From positions 1 through 64,000 of the forward strand of contig JAGNIU010000011.1 in assembly GCA_018000995.1 (NCBI GenBank): a stretch of 64,000 bases of DNA, in the 5' to 3' direction. Numbering within the stretch: the first letter of the stretch is position 1; each line of letters begins with the position of its first letter. The position numbers and the translations under genes were made by a program. A model generated the notes under the pieces. It saw only the letters and a program-made list of their open reading frames with translations, had not been told where the DNA came from and did not search any database. Origin of the DNA: Bacteroidia bacterium. GTDB lineage: Bacteria > Bacteroidota > Bacteroidia > B-17B0 > Aurantibacillaceae. Positions 17,925 to 26,510 of this stretch are shown piece by piece.

Positions 17925-18821
17925 TTATTTAGTTAAGGTATAAGAGTTACGGATAGATTTGATTTTATCGACAATAGATTTGTACAATGCCTCACTCACA
18001 ACCAATTGTTTTCCGCCACCTAACATTTTTTTACCTTTATCATCCTTAGTGTTTGCTGAAATATCTTTTTGTTCAATTTTATTGAACTCAGCTAATAAAC
18101 CTTCGAAATCGGCTTTAACAGCAGCAACATTTGCATCAGCTTCATGTTTCTTCAAAAATTCGATTAAGTTTTCTAATGTGTATTTTTGATCTGCTAAACG
18201 TTCAATGATAGGGCTGTTTGCTTCGTATTTTGCAAGGTTAGTTGCAATATATAAACTCTCAATCCAACCACCTGCAACTACTAATGCTAAAGTGGTTCCT
18301 TGCTGACCATTTTCTAAAGTTTCGAATGAAGAAAAATAAACATCATCAGTAATAACTGCTAACGAATCTGAATTACCAACGTTACCTTCTAAGCGTTTCA
18401 TAGTTTCAGGCTTAATAGCTGAAGAAACGCCAATTTGGTCGCCCATTTGTTTTACAGATTTGAAATATTTTAAAGCCTCAGCTCCAATTTCAAAAATACT
18501 GCAATAGCTTAAATCACAACTGTAAATACCAAAGTTTAAGGCTTTAGATTTAGCATCGGTGTAATTTTTTTGATTATCGGGAGAATTTAGGAAAGATGTG
18601 TTTTTGTTATTCTTTCCGCCTACCATTTTAATAAAAGTAAGCATCTCGCCCGGTGAAGGAACCTGGAAAAAGGTTTCAGAAACAGGGTTACTTTCAACGT
18701 TTTCTGTTTTTGTTGAATCGATAGTGTTATCGATTTCATCTTTATTATCATCGCCACCGCAAGATGATAAAATTAAACCGGTTGCAATCGGTAAAATAAA
18801 ATATTTCAAGTTTTTCATCAT
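17925..18821 (-). CDS. Predicted lipoprotein (298 aa), helical, unknown function
   Basis: The N-terminus MMKNLKYFILPIATGLILSSC carries a clear lipobox, with the lipidated Cys in SSCGG followed by an acidic linker (DDNKDEIDNTID). The remaining 240 residues look mostly helical, with a stretch (LNFGIYSCDLSYCSIFEIG) containing two cysteines and a C-terminal region binding no recognisable ligand. I do not know the family. It lies 17 bases after sucC and 11 before the 161-residue exported protein, so the three are probably co-transcribed. Confidence 0.75.
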   Translation of the reverse strand: MMKNLKYFILPIATGLILSSCGGDDNKDEIDNTIDSTKTENVESNPVSETFFQVPSPGEMLTFIKMVGGKNNKNTSFLNSPDNQKNYTDAKSKALNFGIYSCDLSYCSIFEIGAEALKYFKSVKQMGDQIGVSSAIKPETMKRLEGNVGNSDSLAVITDDVYFSSFETLENGQQGTTLALVVAGGWIESLYIATNLAKYEANSPIIERLADQKYTLENLIEFLKKHEADANVAAVKADFEGLLAEFNKIEQKDISANTKDDKGKKMLGGGKQLVVSEALYKSIVDKIKSIRNSYTLTK

Positions 18822-18838
18822 TTCAAATTTACTAAAAT

Positions 18839-20035
18839 TTAATTACCTTTTATTAATTTATTAACTAAATCTGCCGCCTCGTGCAGTTGGATAGCAGAAA
18901 ACACCTTTAAACCCGATTCGTCAATGATTTTTTTGGCTGCTTCGGCATTTGTACCCTGTAAACGCACAATAATTGGCACGTTAATGGTACCCATGTTTTT
19001 GTAGGCATCTACAATACCCTGCGCTACTCTGTCGCAACGAACAATCCCACCAAAAATATTAACTAAAATTGCTTTTACGTTCTTATCTTTTAATATAATA
19101 CGGAAGGCTTTTTCAACCCTTTCTGCATTAGCCGTACCACCTACATCTAAGAAATTAGCAGGCTCGCCACCTGATAATTTAATAATGTCCATAGTAGCCA
19201 TTGCTAATCCGGCACCGTTAACCATACAGCCAACGTTACCATCTAATTTTACATAGTTCAATTCAGCTTCACGCGCTTCAACCTCAGTAGGATCTTCCTC
19301 TGTTACGTCGCGTAATGCTTCGTAATCAGGGTGACGGAACAGACCGTTATCATCAAAACTTACTTTCGCATCAACAGCAATAATTTTATCGTCGGATGTT
19401 TTTAAAACCGGATTAATTTCAAATAAAGAAGCATCGATACTTGTATAGGCCTTGTACAATGAGCCTACAAATTTCACCATTTCTTTAAATCCGTTACCGC
19501 TTAAACCTAAGTTAAAGGCTATTTTACGAGCTTGAAAACCTTGTAAACCAACGCGAGGGTCAATTTCTTCTTTCCAGATTTTATCAGGGGTATGTTCAGC
19601 TACTTCTTCAATGTTCATACCACCTTCAGTACTATAAATAATGGTGTTTCTACCGCGACCGCGATCTAACAAAACACTCATATAAAACTCTTTTGTTGGG
19701 TTAGCTCCCGGGTAATAAACATCCTGTGCAACCAGTACTTTGTTTACTTTTTTCCCTTCGGCTTTAGTTTGAGGCGTTATTAATTGCATACCAATAATAG
19801 CGGTTGCTTTTTCCTTCACTTCATCAAGGTTTTTAGCCAATTTTACCCCGCCTCCTTTACCTCGTCCACCTGCATGTATTTGAGCTTTAATTACAACCCA
19901 ATCGCTATTGTATTTAGCTTTAAGTTCTTTAGCTGCAGCTACAGCTTGTTCTGGGGTATCAGCAACGATACCTTCCTGAATGGCAACTCCAAATCCTTTT
20001 AAAATTTGTTTTCCTTGATATTCGTGTATGTTCAT
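18839..20035 (-). CDS. sucC: Succinyl-CoA synthetase beta subunit
   Basis: ATP-grasp subunit of the TCA-cycle enzyme that makes ATP (or GTP) from succinyl-CoA. At 398 residues it is a normal length. Features include MNIHEYQGKQILKGFGV at the start, the nucleotide loop KAQIHAGGRGKGGGVK, and the C-terminal CoA-ligase half with LDVGGTANAERVEKAFRI and VNIFGGIVRCDRVAQGI. The alpha subunit (sucD) is not adjacent, so the two genes are unlinked here. It heads a minus-strand unit with two envelope proteins of unknown role. Confidence 0.97.
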   Translation of the reverse strand: MNIHEYQGKQILKGFGVAIQEGIVADTPEQAVAAAKELKAKYNSDWVVIKAQIHAGGRGKGGGVKLAKNLDEVKEKATAIIGMQLITPQTKAEGKKVNKVLVAQDVYYPGANPTKEFYMSVLLDRGRGRNTIIYSTEGGMNIEEVAEHTPDKIWKEEIDPRVGLQGFQARKIAFNLGLSGNGFKEMVKFVGSLYKAYTSIDASLFEINPVLKTSDDKIIAVDAKVSFDDNGLFRHPDYEALRDVTEEDPTEVEAREAELNYVKLDGNVGCMVNGAGLAMATMDIIKLSGGEPANFLDVGGTANAERVEKAFRIILKDKNVKAILVNIFGGIVRCDRVAQGIVDAYKNMGTINVPIIVRLQGTNAEAAKKIIDESGLKVFSAIQLHEAADLVNKLIKGN

Positions 20036-20142
20036 AGGTAGGGATTAATAATAAGTTGTGGTAAAAATAGGATTTTTATACATAAACCAAGCATTTTTAG
20101 CGGCTTTTTTCAGCTAAAAGAAATAATTTTATTCACACATAA

Positions 20143-20865
20143 TTAGTCGGATAGGCCGTAAAAAGAATTACTCACTTTTAGCTTGGTTTTGTCGATAGCA
20201 GATTTGTTTGCTGTAAAACGAATTTTGGTTCCGTCAACATACAAACTAATATGACTGCCAATGTTTTCTAAAATTGTGTTTTCGGTGATGAAAAGGACGG
20301 TTTTGTTTACACACAATTTTTTTATACGGTTAAATTGCGATTGACCAGCCTCAGTAAAAAACAGAATTTTATAAGTATTACCCGGTACATAATTCTCAAC
20401 CAAAATGGGCTGTTTATTTACACTTTTACCATAAACCTGAGCTACCAAAGCTTGTTTAATTGGCGATTCCCCTACTATACCAATAGTGAAATTTTCTGCT
20501 TTTGGGTCGGCCGGCCAAAAAATGTACGACAGGAAGTTATACAGAAAAATAGCCTTTTTATCGTACTCCTCTTTACCCGAAATTAAACTACGACGGGGTT
20601 TAACTTTAAAACTCCTATCAACACCCTTATTTGAAGCCAGATTATTTTTATCACGTTCGCTTCTATACAGACTATCTAACGAATAAATCAACTTAGTTAA
20701 ACTGTCGTTTTCTACAGCTAATTTATTTAGCACTTCGTCCAATACATTTTTTTCGGCCGTTTTTTCATCTTGCATTTGCATGTATTTCTTTTTTGAAACA
20801 CATGAACTGAAAATCAATACAGCACTAAAAAATATAACGATTGCGTTTTTCATTTTATTGAGCAA
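20143..20865 (-). CDS. Lipoprotein with coiled coil fused to a YfiR-like (DUF4154) domain
   Basis: A 240-residue exported protein. The lipobox (FSSCVSKKKYMQ) is followed by a coiled coil (about 30-75) of the sort seen in peptidoglycan-associated lipoproteins. From about residue 95 comes a YfiR/DUF4154 domain: AIFLYNFLSYIFWP, FTIGIVGESPIKQALV, GKSVNKQPILVENY, VLFITENTILENIGSHISL. YfiR is a periplasmic repressor of a diguanylate cyclase in Pseudomonas; in Bacteroidota the domain appears in other contexts and its partner is unknown. No cyclase is adjacent. A methionine five residues in (MKNAIVIFF) is an equally good start. Confidence 0.78.
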   Translation of the reverse strand: MLNKMKNAIVIFFSAVLIFSSCVSKKKYMQMQDEKTAEKNVLDEVLNKLAVENDSLTKLIYSLDSLYRSERDKNNLASNKGVDRSFKVKPRRSLISGKEEYDKKAIFLYNFLSYIFWPADPKAENFTIGIVGESPIKQALVAQVYGKSVNKQPILVENYVPGNTYKILFFTEAGQSQFNRIKKLCVNKTVLFITENTILENIGSHISLYVDGTKIRFTANKSAIDKTKLKVSNSFYGLSD

Positions 20866-20971
20866 ATGTACTTAATAATTTAATTTTTAAAGGGATTGTT
20901 AATTTTACGTAAAAACCTGTTTTAATGTAAGGCGCATCCACTTTGTTCGTCTATATTTAAAATCAGGAATT

Positions 20972-21475
20972 ATGAAAAAGGTATTAATTACATTTGCATC
21001 ACTGGTTATGTTAAGTTGCTCAAGTCAAACGAGTACTAAAACACCAACAACTCCAACCCAAAAAACTATGGATACTAATTATAACAAAACCGAAGACGAG
21101 TGGAAAAAAACACTTAACGAAGAACAATATTATGTATTACGCGAAAAAGGCACAGAACGACCTTTTACCGGTAAATACAACTTGCACTTCGAGAAGGGAA
21201 TTTACAAATGCGCCGGCTGTGGTTACGAGTTGTTTAAAGACGATCAAAAATTTGAATCACATTGTGGTTGGCCAAGTTTTGATAATGAAATTGGGAATGG
21301 CGAACGCATTAAAAAAATAAAAGACTCTACATTAGGAATGGTACGAACTGAGATTGTTTGCGCAAGATGTAACGGACATTTAGGACATATTTTTGATGAT
21401 GGTCCAACCAAAACCGGTATGCGTTATTGTATTAATTCGGTAAGTATTGATTTTGAACCTGAGAAAAAGAAGTAA
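20972..21475 (+). CDS. msrB: Lipoprotein-type peptide-methionine (R)-S-oxide reductase
   Basis: Repairs R-methionine sulfoxide in proteins. At 167 residues it has an added N-terminal lipoprotein signal (lipobox LVMLSC, Cys16) and linker before the MsrB domain (about 36-163). The structural zinc ligands are C80/C83 and C130/C133; the catalytic cysteine is C153 in RYCINSVSIDF; GWPSF is at 99-103. The lipid anchor places it in the envelope, protecting exported proteins. It is convergent with the membrane gene that starts one base after its stop. Confidence 0.95.
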   Translation: MKKVLITFASLVMLSCSSQTSTKTPTTPTQKTMDTNYNKTEDEWKKTLNEEQYYVLREKGTERPFTGKYNLHFEKGIYKCAGCGYELFKDDQKFESHCGWPSFDNEIGNGERIKKIKDSTLGMVRTEIVCARCNGHLGHIFDDGPTKTGMRYCINSVSIDFEPEKKK

Positions 21476-21486
21476 TTACTCTTCTT
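21467..21486. terminator. Possible bidirectional terminator spanning the two stop codons
   Basis: AAGAAG (21467-21472) pairs with CTTCTT (21481-21486) around both stops, and T-rich sequence follows on the plus strand. The stem is short, so the call is tentative. Confidence 0.35.
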
Positions 21487-21835
21487 CTCTTTTTTCGGTA
21501 TTCCCAACAAAAGCATTAAGAATGCCGGTAACAAGAGATAAAATCAGACTGAATAAAAGTGCCCACCAAAATCCGTTGACGTGAAATTCGGGGATTAATT
21601 TAGAGGCTAGAATTATCATACCCGCATTTATCACTAAAAGAAAAAAGCCAAGGGTAAAGAAGGTAATTGGGATTGTTAAAATTGTTAAAACAGGCTTTAC
21701 AACTGTATTCAAAAAAGCCAATACAACTGCCACCAAAAGAGCACTCACAAAGTCAGTAACCTGCACCCCCGGCAATAGCCAAGCTGTAAAAAGCACTGCC
21801 ACTGCCGAAACCAGGATATTTAAGATGAATTTCAT
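21476..21835 (-). CDS. YvlD / phage holin family IV membrane protein
   Basis: A 119-residue protein with four predicted membrane helices (about 4-20, 30-50, 53-78, 88-110), matching the small YvlD family also labelled phage holin family protein. Diagnostic residues include the LNTVVKPVLTILTIPITFFTLGFF segment, described here by its conserved proline-glycine pattern. Despite the name, no phage genes are nearby; a chromosomal membrane function is more likely. Its acidic tail (NTEKREEE) is cytoplasmic. It is divergent from the small-protein/TonB locus. Confidence 0.85.
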   Translation of the reverse strand: MKFILNILVSAVAVLFTAWLLPGVQVTDFVSALLVAVVLAFLNTVVKPVLTILTIPITFFTLGFFLLVINAGMIILASKLIPEFHVNGFWWALLFSLILSLVTGILNAFVGNTEKREEE

Positions 21836-21884
21836 ATCGTAAAACTACTGTATTATGGCCAAATTATTTAATATTTAGATAAAA

Positions 21885-21912
21885 TTGTGTGTATTAAATT
21901 TTAGTATATTTG
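21885..21912 (+). promoter_or_regulatory. Consensus Bacteroidota promoter abutting the start codon
   Basis: TTG at 21885-21887, a 17-base spacer and TATATTTG at 21905-21912 give a perfect match to the Bacteroidota consensus. The ATG at 21917 begins only four bases after the box, so transcripts would start at or very near the start codon. Confidence 0.7.
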
Positions 21913-21916
21913 AATC

Positions 21917-22249
21917 ATGATTAGAAGTAAAATTGCCCGCATATCTATTTTCGCAGTTTTGTTTTTGTGTGCACTTTGGGTAGCAACACCTCAAGTATAT
22001 ATTCACAAACTTTTTAATCATAGCCACGAACTTGTAAAAACAAACGGAGAAACTTCTGTACAAACTGAAGCTGATGCAGATTGTGATTTTGATAAATACA
22101 ATTCGCCGGTTTATTTTACCATTTTCAAATTCATCAACAACTTTATTCCGCTTAAACCAAAACATGAAGCGGTTTTAATTAATCCAACACCGGATTATAA
22201 TTCGTACATAAAGGAGTCAGGCGCATCTCGTGCTCCTCCTTTAGCTTAA
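21917..22249 (+). CDS. Small exported protein with HxxxxHxH motif and C-terminal RAPP
   Basis: A 110-residue protein. A hydrophobic N-terminal segment (IFAVLFLCALWVATP) is followed by H30, H35 and H37, an acidic stretch with DADCDFDKY, and a short hydrophobic region. It ends ASRAPPLA. The next gene encodes a second small His/Cys-rich protein ending SRGPPTIS, and a TonB-dependent receptor follows. Such pairs upstream of TonB receptors occur in Bacteroidota but are uncharacterised. The metal-chelating side chains suggest binding of Zn, Cu or similar ions; this is inference. Confidence 0.7.
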   Translation: MIRSKIARISIFAVLFLCALWVATPQVYIHKLFNHSHELVKTNGETSVQTEADADCDFDKYNSPVYFTIFKFINNFIPLKPKHEAVLINPTPDYNSYIKESGASRAPPLA

Positions 22250-22311
22250 TTTTCTTCCCTTTCTTTTTAATAAGTACTTTAAGTCTCTTGGGGCTCAATT
22301 AATTTTATTTA

Positions 22312-22722
22312 ATGGCATTAAACAAAAACATAAAAGCATTTTTTTGCAGCATTGTATCCGCGCTGTTATGTTTTATTATTGTTTTTAATCTAAGTTTCAA
22401 TGCTTTTCATATTCAAACCGAAAAACATCATCATGCCGAACAAAACTGCTCGCCCGATGAAGAAAATGATGCTTGTCACCGCTACTTAATTCACCACGAA
22501 AAAAGTAATTCTTGTAACGGAGAACACGAGCATTTTACTCAGAAATCTGACGAGTGTTTTGCTTGCAATTATTTTAAAAATCAACAGCCTTATTTTGAAG
22601 TTGAAAAAGTTACTCTTGCTTCCAAACCATTTTCCTCTTTCACTTATTCTTCAAAACAAGTAACTCTTAAAAAATCTTTTTCATTTACAATTTTCTCAAG
22701 GGGACCTCCCACTATAAGTTAA
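22312..22722 (+). CDS. Small exported His/Cys-rich protein with C-terminal RGPP
   Basis: A 136-residue protein. After a hydrophobic helix (FCSIVSALLCFIIVFNLSFNAF, roughly 11-32) comes a region dense in His and Cys: EKHHHAEQNC, DACHRYLIHHE, NSCNGEHEHF, and DECFACNYF. It ends in IFSRGPPTIS. The CFACNYF element sits at the same relative place as DCDFDKY of the preceding protein, supporting common descent. The composition suggests a periplasmic metal-binding protein. It lies 62 bases after its relative and 43 before the TonB receptor. Confidence 0.72.
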   Translation: MALNKNIKAFFCSIVSALLCFIIVFNLSFNAFHIQTEKHHHAEQNCSPDEENDACHRYLIHHEKSNSCNGEHEHFTQKSDECFACNYFKNQQPYFEVEKVTLASKPFSSFTYSSKQVTLKKSFSFTIFSRGPPTIS

Positions 22723-22765
22723 GCAGATCGTTAATTAACTTATTAAAAATATCCAATTAAAATTT

Positions 22766-25231
22766 ATGAGAAAATTCATTGCGTTGCTTCTGCTCGTGCA
22801 GACAACTTTAATATACAGTCAAAATAGTTTAAGCGGCACTATTAAAAACAAAGCCAATCAGGAAATTTTACCGGGTGTACTTATTTATCTTCCGGATTTA
22901 AAATCGGGAGTAATATCCAATGAAGAAGGTAAATACATCATTAATAAACTTCCCAAAATAAAAACTATCCTTCAGGTAAAACTTTTAGGATTTAAAACCC
23001 TTGTGAAGGAAGTTGAGTTAGCTACCACACAACAATTAGATTTTGAATTAGAAGAATCTGTAGTGGAGGCTGATGAGATTGTTGTTACAGGCACCTCTCA
23101 CGCTACTGAATTAAAACGAAATCCAATCCCCATTATTTCAATCGATACAAAATACCTCAGCGAAAGTTCTGCTAATAATATTATTGACGCTATTAGTAAA
23201 GTACCAGGTGTTAGCGCACTTAACACGGGACCAAATATTTCGAAGCCATACATCCGCGGTTTAGGTTATAATAGAATACTTACTTTATTTGATGGTATCC
23301 GACAAGACGGACAACAATGGGGAGATGAACACGGTGTTGAAGTAGATCAGTTTTTGGTTGATAGAATTGAAGTAGTGAAAGGTCCCGCTAGTTTAATTTA
23401 TGGTAGTGATGCATTAGCAGGTGTCGTCAATTTATTACCTGCACACACAGCACCCGAAGGACGGATAAAAGGAAGTTTAACAGGTAATTATCAAAGCAAC
23501 AATAAACAAATTGCATCGTCATTAGCTTTAGCAGGAAACACTAAAGGTTTTGTATGGGGAATCAGAGCTTCAAAAAAACAAGCATCAACTTATAAAAATC
23601 AATTTGATGGAAATGTTTTTGGTACAAAGTATAATGAAACAGATTTGAACGCTTATTTAGGAATTAATAAATCCTGGGGGTATACCCGTATAAATTTTTC
23701 GATGTATGATAATTTACAAGAAGTTCCAGATGGCAGCCGCGATTCGAGTAGCCGGAAATTTGTAAAACAAATTAGTGAAGAAGATACTTTACGCCCTATT
23801 GTTACAAGCTCCGAATTAAATAATTATAAGATTGGCGTTATTCATCAACACGTTAAGCATTACCGTTTGTATTCCGACAATCATTTTATTTTAAGTAAGG
23901 GGCATATTAATTTAAAATTGGGAGTTCAACAAAGTCACCGACAAGAGTTTTCACATCCCTTACATCCTACTCTTGCAGGATTGGATTTAATTTTAAATTC
24001 AGTGAACTACGATGTAAAATATCATTTTCCTGAATTAAAAGAACTGGAAGCGACTTTAGGAATTAATGGAATGTATCAGCAAAATAAAAGTGGCAAGGCA
24101 ACAGAATTCGTTATACCCAATCACAGTTTGTTAGATTTTGGTCCTTTCGTATTTGTAAAAAAATCGTTCAAGAAATTTGATTTAGTAGTTGGCGCCCGAT
24201 ACGACACTCGTGTTTTCAACAATGATAAACTATATACAAAAACAAATCCGGATACAGGTTTTGATATGGAAACACCGTTTAATGCGAGCGATTCAACTTT
24301 AACCAAACAATTCGATTCCTATTCGCACACCTTTTCAGGTTTTAGTGGAAGTATAGGTGGAACTTATTCGTTAAGTGAATCATTTAATATTAAATTAAAT
24401 GTAGCGCGTGGATACAGGTCACCAAATATTTCGGAGATATCTGCTAAAGGTGTTCACCCTGGAACAGGATTCCAGCAATTAGGTGATGCTAATTTTAAAC
24501 CTGAATTTAGTTTGCAAGAAGATTTAGGATTGTTTTTTGACAACGAACATATTTCAGGAAGCATTGAGGTTTTCCATAATATTATCGACAACTATATTTA
24601 TAATGAAAAGTTATTGAGTTTAACGGGAGGAGATTCCATTTTCACAGAATCAGGAAATCAGTATCAGGTATTTAAATTCCGACAAACCAAAGCGCAATTA
24701 TATGGTGGTGAATTTAGCTTTGATATTCACCCTCACCCACTGGATTGGTTGCATTTTGAGAATACAGTTTCATATATTTCAGCTGTTAATTTAGGCGGGA
24801 ATGGTGCTAATATAACAGATAGCACAAAATATCTTCCTTACATTCCACCCTTTCATACTAACTCCGAACTACGCGCAGATTTCAAAAAGAAAGTAGGTTG
24901 TTTTAGTTCTATCTATGTAAAAGTTGCCTTTCAATATTTTGCAACTCAGGATAAATTTTATTCGGCTTACGGAACAGAAACTAAAACCGATGGTTATTAT
25001 TTATTAGACGCAGGCATGGGATTTGATATTGTTACTAAAAAGAACAAAAACCTTTGCTCTTTTAATATAGCAGCTTCCAATTTAACAGATGTAGCTTATC
25101 AAAGTAATATGAGCCGGCTTAAATACTTCGATAACTATCCTAACAATCAAACAGGAAGAAGCGGTATTTATAATATGGGGCGCAATTTTAGTTTCAAATT
25201 AACTATTCCATTAGACATTAAAACTAAATGA
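22766..25231 (+). CDS. TonB-dependent outer-membrane receptor, putative metal uptake
   Basis: An 821-residue outer-membrane receptor. Signal peptide, a carboxypeptidase-regulatory-like domain (about 23-95: GTIKNKANQEILPGVLIYLP), a plug (about 115-215: YIRGLGYNRILTLFDGIRQ, DRIEVVKGPASLIYGSDAL) and a 22-strand barrel to a C-terminal aromatic. The plug carries QWGDEHGVEVDQF and the barrel HRQEFSHPLHP, where His and Asp cluster. The layout resembles ZnuD/CirA-like receptors rather than SusC, and no SusD follows. With the His/Cys-rich small proteins upstream, uptake of a metal ion or chelate is the best guess. Confidence 0.85.
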   Translation: MRKFIALLLLVQTTLIYSQNSLSGTIKNKANQEILPGVLIYLPDLKSGVISNEEGKYIINKLPKIKTILQVKLLGFKTLVKEVELATTQQLDFELEESVVEADEIVVTGTSHATELKRNPIPIISIDTKYLSESSANNIIDAISKVPGVSALNTGPNISKPYIRGLGYNRILTLFDGIRQDGQQWGDEHGVEVDQFLVDRIEVVKGPASLIYGSDALAGVVNLLPAHTAPEGRIKGSLTGNYQSNNKQIASSLALAGNTKGFVWGIRASKKQASTYKNQFDGNVFGTKYNETDLNAYLGINKSWGYTRINFSMYDNLQEVPDGSRDSSSRKFVKQISEEDTLRPIVTSSELNNYKIGVIHQHVKHYRLYSDNHFILSKGHINLKLGVQQSHRQEFSHPLHPTLAGLDLILNSVNYDVKYHFPELKELEATLGINGMYQQNKSGKATEFVIPNHSLLDFGPFVFVKKSFKKFDLVVGARYDTRVFNNDKLYTKTNPDTGFDMETPFNASDSTLTKQFDSYSHTFSGFSGSIGGTYSLSESFNIKLNVARGYRSPNISEISAKGVHPGTGFQQLGDANFKPEFSLQEDLGLFFDNEHISGSIEVFHNIIDNYIYNEKLLSLTGGDSIFTESGNQYQVFKFRQTKAQLYGGEFSFDIHPHPLDWLHFENTVSYISAVNLGGNGANITDSTKYLPYIPPFHTNSELRADFKKKVGCFSSIYVKVAFQYFATQDKFYSAYGTETKTDGYYLLDAGMGFDIVTKKNKNLCSFNIAASNLTDVAYQSNMSRLKYFDNYPNNQTGRSGIYNMGRNFSFKLTIPLDIKTK

Positions 25232-25261
25232 TAAAAACCAATTTATGGCATGAAAATTGCT

Positions 25262-25269
25262 TATATTTG
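25262..25269 (+). promoter_or_regulatory. Putative -7 box before the PKD protein
   Basis: TATATTTG matches the consensus exactly and lies 11 bases before the ATG at 25281; no TTG is found at -33. It suggests that the PKD gene can be transcribed separately from the receptor. Confidence 0.4.
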
Positions 25270-25280
25270 GTAGTATACAA

Positions 25281-26378
25281 ATGAAAAAGAAAATACAAAT
25301 ATTATTTACGGTGATATGTTTTGTATTTTCTTTTTCATCTTTTAAAGCTCAAGACGGACATCTAATTCCGGTTGCAAATTATGAAGTCAGCAATTTATGT
25401 TTTGGTGGAGTAGCTAATTTTACAAACACTTCCACGAATTTAGATAATCACGTTTTTGTTTGGACTATTTGGCAAATGGGAAATTCGGTGCCTATTTATA
25501 CTTCATCGGCAACAGATATTAGCTTTCAATTTCCTGTTAAAACAACTTACACGGTACAATTAAGTGCCATAAATTATGTAACCACAACACATGCTCACGG
25601 GGATGATGCAACCCGTACAATAATTATTGATAATGTTCCTGTATCTAATTTCAGTTTTCAAAGATGTCATTCTAAATTTTCTAATTTAAGCTGTTGCACA
25701 AATTCATATTTATGGGATTTTGGAGACGGGACACCCACTTCTACATTAACATCGCCCCCGCATACATATACCGCATCAACTAATTATACTGTTACACTTA
25801 TTGCAAGTAACGGCGTACAAAGCGACACATCCACCGGAGTTGTTTTCCCTATTATTAATCAATTGAATGGTGATTTTAATATTGTTTATGATGTGGATAC
25901 GGTTAGATTTCATTCACTTAATGATAGTTTATATAGCAGCTATTGTGATTGGGAATGGGATTTTGGTGATGGAACAACACTTGACATTTTTGGAACAGAT
26001 GGCTGGAAAGTTAAACACCACTATCAACCGCAAGAGCGCGATAGTATTTACCATGTAGCCTTACATCTTAGAGATATGTGTTACGAAGATGAAGTTGAAA
26101 AAACAGTTTTAATAAAAGGTATTGGAAAAAATGTGACTAGCACTTATGTCTTCCCATCGCCCATAGTAAATGGTTATCTTAATATAGAAAGTAATGAGAA
26201 AGATAAATTGGTGGAGATAAAAATTATTGATTGCTTAGGAAAACGCCTCGATAATTTAGTGCCTACCGAAAAACCTTATGGGTATTACTTCTGGATAGAC
26301 AGTTTAGCTACAGGTGTTTATTTTGTTCAACTTGTATTTACCGATCGGGTAGAAAATCATAAGATAATTAAGGAATAG
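25281..26378 (+). CDS. Secreted PKD-domain protein with T9SS sorting domain
   Basis: A 365-residue exported protein. I start at ATG 25281 (MKKKIQILFTVICFVFSF signal); eight codons of open frame upstream from a TTG are ignored. It has a first Ig-like domain with a histidine cluster (TTTHAHGDDATRT), two PKD domains marked by YLWDFGDGTP and WEWDFGDGTT, and a C-terminal type A sorting domain (VFPSPIVNGYLNIESNE to NHKIIKE). It lies 49 bases after the TonB receptor and may be its surface partner; this is inferred from position and the histidine patch only. Confidence 0.78.
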   Translation: MKKKIQILFTVICFVFSFSSFKAQDGHLIPVANYEVSNLCFGGVANFTNTSTNLDNHVFVWTIWQMGNSVPIYTSSATDISFQFPVKTTYTVQLSAINYVTTTHAHGDDATRTIIIDNVPVSNFSFQRCHSKFSNLSCCTNSYLWDFGDGTPTSTLTSPPHTYTASTNYTVTLIASNGVQSDTSTGVVFPIINQLNGDFNIVYDVDTVRFHSLNDSLYSSYCDWEWDFGDGTTLDIFGTDGWKVKHHYQPQERDSIYHVALHLRDMCYEDEVEKTVLIKGIGKNVTSTYVFPSPIVNGYLNIESNEKDKLVEIKIIDCLGKRLDNLVPTEKPYGYYFWIDSLATGVYFVQLVFTDRVENHKIIKE

Positions 26379-26510
26379 AACACCATAAATTCTTGCTCCT
26401 TTCCCCTTTATCATAAATCTGGCATAGTTATTGTAATGTTTTAAACCGAACCCTTATTCGGGAATAAAACTCCGATAATTTTATTACATTCATATTTAAA
26501 TATTACCCCA

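Noticed and set aside
20093-20120. Stem TTTTAGC/GCTAAAA as a terminator
   Set aside because: The loop is long and no T run follows on the minus strand, so support is too weak.
21476-21835. Prophage remnant suggested by the holin family name
   Set aside because: The family is a common chromosomal membrane protein; no phage gene, integrase or att site is near.
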